64,000 nucleotides of DNA from Pseudomonas mandelii (GTDB lineage Bacteria > Pseudomonadota > Gammaproteobacteria > Pseudomonadales > Pseudomonadaceae): assembly GCF_024138395.1 (NCBI RefSeq), contig NZ_JAMYDU010000024.1, forward strand, positions 1 through 64,000, read 5' to 3'. Shown piece by piece: positions 32,910 to 42,530 of the stretch. The notes beneath the pieces are model-generated. The model ran no database searches and was not told where the DNA came from. It was given only the letters and a program-made list of their open reading frames with translations. Positions within the stretch are counted from its first letter, which is position 1, and every line of letters begins with the position of its first letter. Made by a program: the position numbers and the translations under genes.

Positions 32910-34499
32910 ATGAACAGTGCCAAGAAAGGCTCGATCAGCCTGCTGGCCGGCGCGCTGCTGCTCGCCAGCGCAGCGGCCTTCGCCGCCGTCGAACCGGCCC
33001 AGCCTGTGCAAGCGGGAAAATCGACGACCATGGCCAAGGGGCTGCAACAGGCCAAGACCTACACCGTCAGCAGCGCGCCAACCGCGCCGCTGGACCTGGC
33101 CGCGCCGAAACTGCCGGACACCTCTGGCTACACCGCGGAAGCCATCGCCGAGAAAATCGTGCGCACCAAACCCGGCAAAATCAGCGTGCGCCGGATGATG
33201 CAGGAAAACGCCCTGAAGGACTTCATCGGCGGCGACAACAAGATGGCCGAGTGGGTGGTGCGTCAGCATGGCATCCCGCAGGCGATCTTCATCGACGACG
33301 GCTACATGAACCTCAAGGACCTGGTGAAGAAGCTGCCCAAGCAGTACTTCAGCGAAACCTCGCCGGGGGTATTCCTGGCAAAGTTGCCGATCGTGGTGGG
33401 TAACAAGGGCATTCTGGAAATCGACAAGCAGACCCAGGAATTGCGCCTGTCCCAAGAGGCCGGTTCGTTCCTGGTCAACGACGGCCAGTTGTTCGTGCGT
33501 GACACCAAAATCACTGGCTGGAGCGAGAAGGCAAACGGCCCGGCGGCTTTCAAGTCGGCCAAGGAGTTCCGTCCGTTCCTGCTGTCCTGGGGTGGCACCG
33601 AGACCTACATCGCCAACAGCAAGATCGCCAGTTTCGGTTACGCCAACAGTAAGTCTTACGGCGTGAGTATTTCCCAATACACGCCGAACATGGCCAAGGT
33701 GCTCAAGCGCCCTGAACCGACCGGCTGGATCGTCGGCTCCGAGTTCTCGGACATGTGGTACGGCTTCTACTGCTACGAAACCCGCGACTTCGTGGTCAAG
33801 GGCAACACCTACAAAGACAACATCGTCTACGGCATCGACCCGCATGACCGGTCGCATGGCCTGATCATCGCCGACAACACGGTGTACGGGACCAAGAAGA
33901 AACACGGGATCATTATTTCCCGTGAGGTCAACGACAGCTTCATCTTCAACAACCGCAGCTACGACAACAAGCTGTCGGGCGTGGTGATCGACCGTAACAG
34001 TGTGAACAACCTGATCGCCTACAACGAGATCTACAAGAACCACACCGATGGCATCACCCTCTACGAGAGTGCTGACAACCTGCTGTGGGGCAACAAGGTG
34101 ATCAGCAACAAGCGCCACGGCATCCGGATTCGTAACAGCGTGAACATTCGCCTGTACGAAAACATCTCGATGGCCAACGGCCTGACCGGTGTCTACGGAC
34201 ACATCAAAGACCTGACCGACACCGACCGGGACATCAAGCTCGACCCGTTCGACGCCCAGGTGTCGCTGATCGTGGTCGGCGGTGAATTGGCCGCCAATGG
34301 CAGCGGACCGCTGTCCATCGACTCGCCGTTGAGCGTGGAGTTGTATCGCGTGTCAATGCTCGCACCGACCAAATCCAGCGGCATCAGCTTCTCGGGGATT
34401 CTCGGCGAACGCCAGGATGAAATTCTCGACCTGCTGGTGCGCCAGCAGAAAGCCGTGCTGATCGACCCTGTCGAACGCCAGACCGAAATGCGGGACTGA
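32910..34499 (+). CDS. algG: Periplasmic mannuronan C5-epimerase AlgG
   Basis: About 529 residues with a signal peptide (1-25) and a right-handed beta-helix of repeated coils over the second half. The catalytic motif DPHDRS is visible in YGIDPHDRSHG (about 33836-33860). The enzyme converts some polymerised mannuronate to guluronate. A GAAGGGAG ribosome-binding site supports the ATG at 32910 rather than 32883. It also forms part of the periplasmic protection complex with AlgK and AlgX. Confidence 0.95.
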   Translation: MNSAKKGSISLLAGALLLASAAAFAAVEPAQPVQAGKSTTMAKGLQQAKTYTVSSAPTAPLDLAAPKLPDTSGYTAEAIAEKIVRTKPGKISVRRMMQENALKDFIGGDNKMAEWVVRQHGIPQAIFIDDGYMNLKDLVKKLPKQYFSETSPGVFLAKLPIVVGNKGILEIDKQTQELRLSQEAGSFLVNDGQLFVRDTKITGWSEKANGPAAFKSAKEFRPFLLSWGGTETYIANSKIASFGYANSKSYGVSISQYTPNMAKVLKRPEPTGWIVGSEFSDMWYGFYCYETRDFVVKGNTYKDNIVYGIDPHDRSHGLIIADNTVYGTKKKHGIIISREVNDSFIFNNRSYDNKLSGVVIDRNSVNNLIAYNEIYKNHTDGITLYESADNLLWGNKVISNKRHGIRIRNSVNIRLYENISMANGLTGVYGHIKDLTDTDRDIKLDPFDAQVSLIVVGGELAANGSGPLSIDSPLSVELYRVSMLAPTKSSGISFSGILGERQDEILDLLVRQQKAVLIDPVERQTEMRD

Positions 34500-34509
34500 G
34501 GATAATTTT

Positions 34510-35961
34510 ATGCACCCACACTTGATCAAATTACTCAGCCTGTCGGCCCTGACCGCGGGCATTCTCGCGGCCAGCACTGGCGTACGTGCCGAAGACGCCA
34601 AAGCACCCAGCTTCAAGGCCGAGGATTGCTGCAGCCTGTGCCCCGCCGCTCATGATGCGAAGAACTACACCACCCGCTATCAGCAGAACTTCACCACACT
34701 GGTGCAGGCCCAGGGCGATTGGCTGTTCCGTACGCAAGAAGACTTGCGCACCGAGTTCGACACCACACCCGCCGGCTACAAACGCCTGAAACAACTGCAC
34801 GATGCGTTCAAGAGCAAAGGCGTGGAACTGGTCATCGTTTACCAGCCGACCCGTGGCCTGGTGAACCGCAACAAGCTGAACCCGGCAGAGAAGGCGAGCT
34901 ACGATTTCGACAAGGCGCTGAGGAACTACAAGACCATGCTCGGGCGTTTCGCGCAGATGGGCTACGTGGTCCCGGACCTGTCGCCGCTGACCAACGAATC
35001 GCTGCCCGACACCTTGCCGGCTCACGATTTCTACTTCCGCGGCGACCAACACTGGACGCCGTATGGCGCCCAGCGCACAGCGAAAATTGTCGCCGAGAAG
35101 GTCAAGCAATTGCCGGCCTTCGCCGACGTTCCCAAGCGTGAATTCGAGACCCATAAGTCGGGTCGCATGGGCAAGACCGGAACGTTACACAACATGGCGG
35201 GTCAACTCTGTGGCACCAGCTACGCGATCCAGTACATGGATCAGTTCACCACCGAGCCAAAGGGCGAAGCGGGCGATGGCGATCTGTTCAGTGATTCCGG
35301 TAATCCGGAAATCACCTTGGTCGGCACCAGCCACAGTGGCAAGAACTACAACTTCGCCGGTTTCCTCGAAGAGGCCATCGGCGCCGACATCCTCAACGTG
35401 GCGTTCCCCGGTGGTGGCTTCGAAGGTTCGATGCTGCAGTACTTGGGCAGCGAAGAGTTCCAGACCAAACCACCGAAAATCCTCATCTGGGAATTCTCGC
35501 CGCTTTATCGCCTCGATCAGGAAACCATCTACCGCCAAATGATGGCGCTGCTGGACAACGGTTGCGAAGGCAAAGATGCACAAATGAGCGCCAGCGCCAC
35601 GCTGAAACCGGGCAAAAACGAATTGATGGTCAACAGCAAGAACCTGGACCTGCGCAACAGCAGTCATCAGGTCGATATCCGCTTCGCCGACACCTCGGTG
35701 AAAACCTTGCAAGCCACCCTCTGGTACATGAATGGGCGCCACGAGGACATCAAGATCGAGAAACCGGAAACCTCCGATACCGACGGGCGTTTCGCCTTCG
35801 AGTTGCGCACGGACGAAGACTGGGCCTCGCAGAATCTGCTGGCCGTCGAAGTCCAGGGACCTGAAAAAGCAGGTACTGCGCCGCAGAAAGTCGAAGCGAA
35901 AATCTGCAAACGCAACGTGTTCTCCGGCAACGGGCAGCGTATCGCTCAAGCCGGGCAATGA
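34510..35961 (+). CDS. algX: Alginate O-acetyltransferase AlgX
   Basis: A 483-residue periplasmic protein with a signal peptide (1-27), a SGNH-hydrolase-like acetyltransferase domain and a C-terminal carbohydrate-binding domain. Catalytic motifs are GDQHWTPYGA (the Asp and His) and GTSHSG (the Ser). AlgX transfers acetyl groups to mannuronate residues and is required for polymer protection. Its stop overlaps the possible upstream start of algL. Confidence 0.95.
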   Translation: MHPHLIKLLSLSALTAGILAASTGVRAEDAKAPSFKAEDCCSLCPAAHDAKNYTTRYQQNFTTLVQAQGDWLFRTQEDLRTEFDTTPAGYKRLKQLHDAFKSKGVELVIVYQPTRGLVNRNKLNPAEKASYDFDKALRNYKTMLGRFAQMGYVVPDLSPLTNESLPDTLPAHDFYFRGDQHWTPYGAQRTAKIVAEKVKQLPAFADVPKREFETHKSGRMGKTGTLHNMAGQLCGTSYAIQYMDQFTTEPKGEAGDGDLFSDSGNPEITLVGTSHSGKNYNFAGFLEEAIGADILNVAFPGGGFEGSMLQYLGSEEFQTKPPKILIWEFSPLYRLDQETIYRQMMALLDNGCEGKDAQMSASATLKPGKNELMVNSKNLDLRNSSHQVDIRFADTSVKTLQATLWYMNGRHEDIKIEKPETSDTDGRFAFELRTDEDWASQNLLAVEVQGPEKAGTAPQKVEAKICKRNVFSGNGQRIAQAGQ

Positions 35962-35972
35962 GGCTACCTCTT

Positions 35973-37106
35973 ATGAACTGCATGCAAACCCGAACGCTGA
36001 AAAAGTTACTCGCGCCGTCCCTGCTGACGCTGGCGATGTTCGCCGGCGCCACCCAGGCCGCCGCGCCACTTCGCCCGCCCCAGGGTTACTTCGCGCCAAT
36101 TGAAAAAGTCAAAACCGGCGGCAAGAGTGAAGGCTGCGACGCGATGCCGACGCCCTACACCGGCGCCCTGCAATTTCGCAGCAAATACGAAGGCTCCGAC
36201 AAGGCCCGTTCGACCCTGAACGAGGCATCGGAAAAAGCGTTCCGCGACACCACCGCCGACATCACCAAGATCGAACGCAGCACCAGCAAGCAGGTGATGA
36301 AGTTCATGCGTGACGGTCGTCCGGAACAACTGGAATGCACCCTCAGCTGGTTGACTGCCTGGGCCAAGGCCGACGCGTTGATGTCCAAGGACTTCAACCA
36401 CACCGGCAAGTCCATGCGCAAATGGGCATTGGGCAGCATGGCTTCGTCCTATGTCCGCTTGAAGTTCTCTGACTCGCATCCGCTGGCCAACCACCAGCAA
36501 GAGGCGCAAGTGATTGAAGCCTGGTTCAGCAAAATGGCTGATCAGGTAGTCAGCGATTGGGACAACCTGCCGCTCGAGCAAACCAACAACCACTCGTACT
36601 GGGCCGCCTGGTCGGTGATGGCCACGTCGGTCGCCACCAACCGCCGCGATCTGTTCGATTGGGCCGTCAAGGAATACAAGGTCGGCGTCAATCAGGTCGA
36701 CGCCCAAGGCTTCCTGCCCAACGAACTCAAGCGCCAGCAACGCGCCCTCGCCTATCACAACTATGCCCTGCCGCCACTGGCGATGATCGCCAGTTTCGCT
36801 CAGGTCAACGGTGTGGATTTGCGCCAGGAAAACAACGGCGCCTTGAAACGCCTGGGTGATCGCGTGCTTGCAGGCGTGGAAGACCCGGATGAATTCGAGG
36901 AGAAGAACGGTAAAGAGCAGGACATGACCGACCTCAAGGTCGACTCGAAATTCGCCTGGCTCGAACCGTTCTGCTCGCTCTACACCTGCACGCCGGATGT
37001 GCTGGCGCAGAAACACAAAATGCAGCCGTTCAAGACCTTCCGCCTCGGCGGGGATTTGACCAAGGTCTACGACCCGGCCAATGAAAAAGGCAACAAAGGC
37101 TCCTGA
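35973..37106 (+). CDS. algL: Poly(beta-D-mannuronate) lyase AlgL
   Basis: About 377 residues with a signal peptide (about 1-29). It belongs to the PL5 alginate lyases, all-helical periplasmic enzymes that cleave mannuronate linkages and clear misplaced polymer. The catalytic segment NNHSYW is present near residue 200, together with WLTAWAKADAL. I prefer the ATG at 35973, with GAGG nine bases upstream; the ATG at 35958 overlapping the algX stop is possible. A REPIN follows the stop codon. Confidence 0.94.
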   Translation: MNCMQTRTLKKLLAPSLLTLAMFAGATQAAAPLRPPQGYFAPIEKVKTGGKSEGCDAMPTPYTGALQFRSKYEGSDKARSTLNEASEKAFRDTTADITKIERSTSKQVMKFMRDGRPEQLECTLSWLTAWAKADALMSKDFNHTGKSMRKWALGSMASSYVRLKFSDSHPLANHQQEAQVIEAWFSKMADQVVSDWDNLPLEQTNNHSYWAAWSVMATSVATNRRDLFDWAVKEYKVGVNQVDAQGFLPNELKRQQRALAYHNYALPPLAMIASFAQVNGVDLRQENNGALKRLGDRVLAGVEDPDEFEEKNGKEQDMTDLKVDSKFAWLEPFCSLYTCTPDVLAQKHKMQPFKTFRLGGDLTKVYDPANEKGNKGS

Positions 37107-37108
37107 CC

Positions 37109-37200
37109 CTGTAGGAGCGAGGCTTGCCCGCGAATGCCACGACGCGGTGCAACTGATGAACCGCGTCATCGTTCTTCGCGGGCAAGCCTCGCTCCTACAG
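37109..37200. repeat. REPIN between algL and algI
   Basis: An inverted REP pair of the gtaggagcgaggcttgccc class starting 3 bases after the algL stop. It separates the polymer synthesis/export genes from the acetylation genes within the operon and could form a strong RNA hairpin there. Confidence 0.85.
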
Positions 37201-37302
37201 GAATCGCGGCGGCATTGAATGCAATACATCCCCCAGGATTTTGATGGGGGGTTTGGGGGGGCCGTTGGCCCTTGACTGTTGGTTAAACATGGAGAGATCG
37301 GG

Positions 37303-38868
37303 ATGGTATTTTCATCCAACGTGTTCCTGTTTCTGTTCTTGCCGATCTTTCTCGGCATGTACTACCTGAGCGGAATACGCTATCGCAACTTGCTGCTGCT
37401 GATTGCCAGCTACGTGTTCTACGCCTGGTGGCGTGTGGACTTCCTTGCGCTGTTCGCAGCCGTCACGCTGTGGAACTACTGGATCGGCCTGAAAGTCGGT
37501 GCGGCAGGCGTTCGGACCAAACCGGCCCAGCGCTGGCTACTCTTGGGCGTCGGGGTGGATCTGTGCATCCTCGGCTACTTCAAGTACGCCAACTTCGGCG
37601 TGGACAGCATCAATGCGATGATGACCTCGGTCGGTCTGTCGCCGTTCATCCTGACTCACGTGCTGTTGCCGATCGGGATCTCGTTCTACATCTTCGAGTC
37701 CATCAGCTACATCATCGACGTCTACCGCGGTGATACCCCGGCAACCCGCAACCTGATCGACTTTGCCGCATTCGTGGCGATCTTCCCGCACTTGATCGCG
37801 GGCCCCGTGTTGCGTTTCCGTGACCTGGCCGACCAGTTCAACAACCGCACCCACACCCTCGACAAGTTTTCCGAAGGTGCCACGCGGTTCATGCAGGGCT
37901 TCATCAAGAAGGTCTTCATCGCCGACACCCTGGCGGTGGTGGCCGACCATTGCTTCGCCTTGCAGGACCCGACCACGGGCGATGCCTGGCTCGGCGCCCT
38001 GGCCTACACCGCGCAGCTGTACTTCGACTTCTCCGGCTATAGCGACATGGCGATTGGCCTGGGCTTGATGATGGGTTTCCGCTTCATGGAAAACTTCAAA
38101 CAGCCGTACATCAGCCAGTCGATCACCGAGTTCTGGCGTCGCTGGCACATCAGCCTGTCGACCTGGTTGCGTGACTATCTGTACATCACCCTCGGCGGCA
38201 ACCGTAAAGGCACGCTGATGACCTATCGCAACCTGTTCCTGACCATGCTGCTCGGTGGTCTGTGGCACGGCGCGAACATCACCTACATCATCTGGGGTGC
38301 CTGGCACGGCATGTGGCTGGCGATCGAAAAAGCCATCGGCCTGAACACTTCGCCGCGCAGCTTCAACCCGGTCCGTTGGGCCCTGACCTTCCTGCTGGTG
38401 GTGATGGGTTGGGTGATCTTCCGCGCCGAAAACCTCGACGTCGCCGGTCGCATGTACGGCGCGATGTTCAGCTTCGGCGAATGGTCGCTGTCGGAACTCA
38501 ACCAGGCCAACCTCACCGGTCTGCAAGTGGCAACCCTGGTGGTGGCTTACGCAACCCTGGCGTTCTTCGGTCTGCGTGATTTCTACACCAACCAGCCGCC
38601 GGTCAAGACCAAGCCTGCCGCGACCACCGAGACCGATGGTCCTGCCGCGGCTACGCCTGGAATGATCAAAGCCGTACCGGGCGACAACCCGGGCAGCATC
38701 CACGAACCGGGCTACACCGTCGGCGTTGAAGCGACTGTGCAACCGGCCTACTGGACCGCTGACTGGTCCCGTTACGTGATGCGCGCTCTGGTACTGCTGC
38801 TGTTCATCGCCTCGATTCTCAAACTCTCGGCGCAAAGCTTCTCGCCGTTCCTTTACTTCCAGTTCTGA
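37303..38868 (+). CDS. algI: Alginate O-acetylation membrane protein AlgI (MBOAT)
   Basis: About 521 residues with a dozen predicted membrane helices. It is a membrane-bound O-acyltransferase that moves acetyl groups across the inner membrane for alginate acetylation. The MBOAT histidine lies in GGLWHGANITYIIWGAWHG near residue 320. The ATG at 37303 matches the family N-terminus (MVFSSNVFLFLF) and is preceded by GGAGAG. It is the first gene of the acetylation block algI-algJ-algF. Confidence 0.95.
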   Translation: MVFSSNVFLFLFLPIFLGMYYLSGIRYRNLLLLIASYVFYAWWRVDFLALFAAVTLWNYWIGLKVGAAGVRTKPAQRWLLLGVGVDLCILGYFKYANFGVDSINAMMTSVGLSPFILTHVLLPIGISFYIFESISYIIDVYRGDTPATRNLIDFAAFVAIFPHLIAGPVLRFRDLADQFNNRTHTLDKFSEGATRFMQGFIKKVFIADTLAVVADHCFALQDPTTGDAWLGALAYTAQLYFDFSGYSDMAIGLGLMMGFRFMENFKQPYISQSITEFWRRWHISLSTWLRDYLYITLGGNRKGTLMTYRNLFLTMLLGGLWHGANITYIIWGAWHGMWLAIEKAIGLNTSPRSFNPVRWALTFLLVVMGWVIFRAENLDVAGRMYGAMFSFGEWSLSELNQANLTGLQVATLVVAYATLAFFGLRDFYTNQPPVKTKPAATTETDGPAAATPGMIKAVPGDNPGSIHEPGYTVGVEATVQPAYWTADWSRYVMRALVLLLFIASILKLSAQSFSPFLYFQF

Positions 38869-38879
38869 GGGATCTGACT

Positions 38880-40055
38880 ATGACCCGCTCATTACGCATC
38901 TTCTACATCGCCCTGTTCCTGGTGACCTTGCTGGTCCTGGGCGTGTGGTCGGTACGCAGCTTTTTCGGCTTCAGTACCAATGCCGATGCAACCGTGCTCA
39001 ACGGTCGCTGGAGCAAAGCCGTCGAGACGCACTACGACGAGGAGTTCCCGATCAAGCGCCTGGGCACCAACCTTTGGGCCGCGCTGGATTTCAAACTGTT
39101 CAACGAAGGTCGTCCGGGCGTAGTGCTCGGTCGCGATCAGTGGCTCTACAGTGATGAAGAGTTCCACCCGATCGTCAACGAAGAGTTGAACCTGCAGGGC
39201 AACTACGCGCTGGTCGAAGGCGTGCGCCAGACCTTGAAAAAGCAAGGCGTGCAACTGGTGATGGCGATTGTCCCGGCCAAGACGCGTCTGTACCCGGAAC
39301 ACCTGGGTGAAGAGAAGCCGGCGAGTATCCACGCCAATCTGTACAAGGATTTCCACGCTCGTGTGGCGGCCAACAAGATCCTCGCCCCTGACCTGCTCGG
39401 CCCGCTGCAAAAGGGCAAGCAGGACGGTCAGCAGGTGTTCCTGCGCACCGACACCCACTGGACCCCGGAAGGCGCGCAAATCGCTGCCCAGACCTTGGCC
39501 AAGACCATTGCCGACAAGGCTCCGCTCAGCGGCGAACCGCAAAACTTCGTCACCGAACCTGCGGAAAAGGTGACGCACAAGGGTGACCTGCGGTTGTTCC
39601 TGCCGCTGGACCCGCTGTTCGAAAACCTGATGCCGGCGCAAGAGCCTTTGCAGAAGCGCAACACCGTGGCTGCGCAAGAACAGCCTGCCGGTGACGACGC
39701 TCTGTTCGCCAACACTGAAGTGCCGGTGGCTCTGATTGGTACCAGCTACAGCGCCAACCCGAACTGGAACTTCATCGGTGCGCTGAAAGAAGCGCTGCAC
39801 AGCGACGTGGTCAGTTACGCCGAAGACGGCCACGGCCCGATTCTGCCGATGCTCAGCTACCTGAAAAGCGATGCCTTCAAGAACAGCCCACCCCAGGTGC
39901 TGATCTGGGAGTTTCCTGAACGATATCTGCCTGTGAACAACGAAATCGGTGACGCCGACCCGCAGTGGGTCGCAGAGCTTAAACAAGCCGGCGCGCGCCA
40001 ACAAAACGTAGCTGCAAACACTAAATCCGAGACGCCCGACCGGGCGCAAAACTGA
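38880..40055 (+). CDS. algJ: Alginate O-acetyltransferase AlgJ
   Basis: A 391-residue protein anchored by an N-terminal membrane segment (about residues 7-28), with a periplasmic SGNH-like domain related to AlgX. The motifs RTDTHWTPEGAQ and GTSYSA correspond to the Asp-His and Ser catalytic elements. It probably relays acetyl groups from AlgI to AlgX. It starts 11 bases after algI. Confidence 0.94.
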   Translation: MTRSLRIFYIALFLVTLLVLGVWSVRSFFGFSTNADATVLNGRWSKAVETHYDEEFPIKRLGTNLWAALDFKLFNEGRPGVVLGRDQWLYSDEEFHPIVNEELNLQGNYALVEGVRQTLKKQGVQLVMAIVPAKTRLYPEHLGEEKPASIHANLYKDFHARVAANKILAPDLLGPLQKGKQDGQQVFLRTDTHWTPEGAQIAAQTLAKTIADKAPLSGEPQNFVTEPAEKVTHKGDLRLFLPLDPLFENLMPAQEPLQKRNTVAAQEQPAGDDALFANTEVPVALIGTSYSANPNWNFIGALKEALHSDVVSYAEDGHGPILPMLSYLKSDAFKNSPPQVLIWEFPERYLPVNNEIGDADPQWVAELKQAGARQQNVAANTKSETPDRAQN

Positions 40056-40069
40056 AAGAGAGGTACACC

Positions 40070-40735
40070 ATGACTTTCACTACTACTCCTCGCCGTCTCG
40101 CTGCTCGCTCCATCAAGGCAGTTGCCCTCGTCGCCGGCATGAGCGTGCTGTCGATGCAAGCCTTCGCCGGTGATGGCGCGCTCTACGGCCCGACCGCACC
40201 GAAAGGCTCCAGTTTCGTGCGGGTCTTCAACGCCGGTAACGCTGAAGTCAGCGCCACTGTTGGCACCACCAACCTGAGCGAAGTCGCGCCGCTGTCCAGC
40301 ACCGACTTCAGCTTCATGCCGGGCGGCGATTACAGCGCCAAGGTCGGTAGCCAGACCCTGCCGGTGAAACTGGCCGGCGACCACTATTACACCCTGGTCA
40401 ACAACGCCAGCGGCGCACCACAACTGATCGAAGAGCCGCCGTTCAAGAACAAGCAGAAATCCCTGGTTCGCGTACAGAACCTCAGCGACAAGGCCCTGAC
40501 CCTGAAAACCGCCGACGGCAAGACCGAAGTGGTCCCGTCCGTAGCGGCCAAGGGCCGTGGCGAGCGTGAAATCAACCCGGTGAAAGTCAGCCTGGCACTG
40601 TACGACGGCGCCACCAAAGTCGGCGACGTGAAACCGGTTGCCCTGGAACGTGGTGAAGCCGCGGTGCTGTACGTCACCGGCAGCGGCAGCAGCCTGTCGC
40701 CAGTGTGGGTAAAACGCCCGGTTTCGACGCGCTAA
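40070..40735 (+). CDS. algF: Alginate O-acetylation protein AlgF
   Basis: A 221-residue periplasmic protein with a signal peptide (about residues 1-33, cleaved after QAFA). It has two similar beta-rich domains and no known catalytic residues. It is needed for alginate acetylation and is thought to bridge AlgJ and AlgX. GAGAGG precedes the ATG. A REPIN follows before algA. Confidence 0.94.
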   Translation: MTFTTTPRRLAARSIKAVALVAGMSVLSMQAFAGDGALYGPTAPKGSSFVRVFNAGNAEVSATVGTTNLSEVAPLSSTDFSFMPGGDYSAKVGSQTLPVKLAGDHYYTLVNNASGAPQLIEEPPFKNKQKSLVRVQNLSDKALTLKTADGKTEVVPSVAAKGRGEREINPVKVSLALYDGATKVGDVKPVALERGEAAVLYVTGSGSSLSPVWVKRPVSTR

Positions 40736-40760
40736 TCAATTTACCAGGACGGTGATCCCC

Positions 40761-40901
40761 CTGTAGCAGCTGGCGAAGCCTGCGTCCGGCTGCGAAGCAG
40801 TCGTAATCCAGGCAACTCGGTCTTTCTGAATGACCGCATTGCCCGGATTCACGACGGCTACGCCGCCGAACGCAGCCTCGCAGGCTCGGCAGCTGCTACA
40901 G
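40761..40901. repeat. REPIN between algF and algA (gtagcagctggcgaagcctg class)
   Basis: Inverted arms beginning ctgtagcagctggcgaagcc and ending with a near complement, about 141 bases in all. It is the third family of REP found here and also occurs at 62383. It occupies most of the algF-algA gap. Confidence 0.8.
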
Positions 40902-40994
40902 AATCAGTGAACCGACCTGATTACGGAACAAGAACAAGAGTGAAACGACAGAACGCAGTAGCTCTGACCCATTCGATTTTAAAGGAGTAACAAC

Positions 40995-42446
40995 ATGATT
41001 CCGGTGATCTTGTCAGGTGGTAGCGGCTCACGTCTTTGGCCGCTTTCGCGTAAGCAATTCCCCAAGCAATTCCTCGCCCTGACCGGTGAACACACGCTGT
41101 TCCAGCAAACCCTGGAACGCCTGGTGTTTGAAGGCATGGATACCCCGATCGTGGTCTGCAACAAGGATCACCGCTTCATCGTCAACGAGCAGCTGAGTGC
41201 CCGCAACCTGGACACCCAGCGCATCCTCATGGAACCGTTCGGTCGCAACACCGCGCCGGCCGTGGCCCTGACCGCGATGATGCTGGTCAATGAAGGTCGC
41301 GACGAGTTGATGCTGGTGCTGCCAGCCGACCACGTGCTGGAAGATCAGAAAGCCCTGCAACGCGCCCTGGCCCTGGCCACTGTGGCTGCCGAACGTGGCG
41401 AGATGGTGCTGTTCGGCGTGCCGGCGACCAAACCGGAAACCGGTTACGGCTACATCAAATCCACCAACGATGCGCTGCTGCCGGAAGGCGTCAGCCGTGT
41501 CTCGCACTTCGTCGAAAAACCTGACGTGAAACGCGCCACCGAATTCGTCCAGTCCGGTGGTTACTTCTGGAACAGCGGCATGTTCCTGTTCCGCGCCAGC
41601 CGTTTCCTCGAAGAACTGAAAAAGCACGATCCGGACATCTATGACACCTGCCTGCTGACCCTGGAACGCAGCCAGCAAGACGCCGACACTGTCGATATCG
41701 ACCCTGCCACCTTCGCCTGCTGCCCGGACAATTCCATCGACTATTCGGTGATGGAAAAAACCCAGCGTGCCTGTGTGGTGCCACTGACCGCTGGCTGGAG
41801 CGATGTCGGTTGCTGGTCGTCGCTGTGGGAAGTCAATGCAAAAGACGCTAACGGTAACGTCACCAAAGGCGACGTGGTCATCCAGGACAGCAAAAACTGC
41901 ATGATCCACGGCAACGGCAAACTGGTGTCGGTGATCGGTCTGGAAAACATCGTAGTCGTCGAAACCAAGGACGCCATGATGATCGCCCACAAGGACAAGG
42001 TCCAAGGCGTGAAACAGATGGTCAACACCCTCAACGAACAGGGCCGCAGCGAAACCCAGACCCACTGCGAAGTCTATCGTCCGTGGGGCTCCTACGACTC
42101 GGTGGACATGGGCGGCCGCTTCCAGGTCAAGCGCATCTCGGTCAAACCGGGCGCGTGCCTGTCGCTGCAAATGCACCACCACCGCGCCGAACACTGGATC
42201 GTCGTCAGCGGCACTGCCGAAGTGACCTGCGATGAAAACGTGTTCCTGCTGACTGAAAACCAGTCGACCTACATCCCGATCGCCTCGGTCCACCGCTTGC
42301 GCAACCCGGGCAAGATCTCGCTGGAAATCATCGAAGTGCAATCGGGCAGCTACCTTGGTGAAGACGATATCGAGCGGTTTGAAGATATCTACGGTCGCTC
42401 CACCCCGATCGAGCGCGGCGTGTCGGTGAAAACCATCGCGCAGTGA
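40995..42446 (+). CDS. algA: Bifunctional phosphomannose isomerase / GDP-mannose pyrophosphorylase
   Basis: A 483-residue bifunctional enzyme. The N-terminal nucleotidyltransferase domain begins with the GTP/mannose-1-phosphate motif GGSGSRLWPLSR (residues 7-18), with FVEKPD further on. The C-terminal cupin-type isomerase domain carries the zinc site in MHHHRAEHW (about residue 395). It makes fructose-6-phosphate into mannose-6-phosphate and mannose-1-phosphate into GDP-mannose, the AlgD substrate. An AAAGGAG site precedes the ATG. It is the last gene of the alg operon and is followed by a strong terminator. Confidence 0.96.
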   Translation: MIPVILSGGSGSRLWPLSRKQFPKQFLALTGEHTLFQQTLERLVFEGMDTPIVVCNKDHRFIVNEQLSARNLDTQRILMEPFGRNTAPAVALTAMMLVNEGRDELMLVLPADHVLEDQKALQRALALATVAAERGEMVLFGVPATKPETGYGYIKSTNDALLPEGVSRVSHFVEKPDVKRATEFVQSGGYFWNSGMFLFRASRFLEELKKHDPDIYDTCLLTLERSQQDADTVDIDPATFACCPDNSIDYSVMEKTQRACVVPLTAGWSDVGCWSSLWEVNAKDANGNVTKGDVVIQDSKNCMIHGNGKLVSVIGLENIVVVETKDAMMIAHKDKVQGVKQMVNTLNEQGRSETQTHCEVYRPWGSYDSVDMGGRFQVKRISVKPGACLSLQMHHHRAEHWIVVSGTAEVTCDENVFLLTENQSTYIPIASVHRLRNPGKISLEIIEVQSGSYLGEDDIERFEDIYGRSTPIERGVSVKTIAQ

Positions 42447-42463
42447 TTGACCGGTAACACAAT

Positions 42464-42524
42464 AAGCCCCCGTCCAGCCCGCTGCGTTCCCTATCCGCAG
42501 TGGGTTGGATGGGGGCTTTTTTTT
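42464..42524. terminator. Strong bidirectional terminator after algA
   Basis: A long stem (AAGCCCCC / GGGGGCTT, extended by paired GTCCAGCCC/GGGTTGGAT and GCTGCG/CGCAG blocks) ends in eight T residues. It separates the alg operon from the convergent RHS gene and should end both transcripts. Confidence 0.9.
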
Positions 42525-42530
42525 CTTGCG

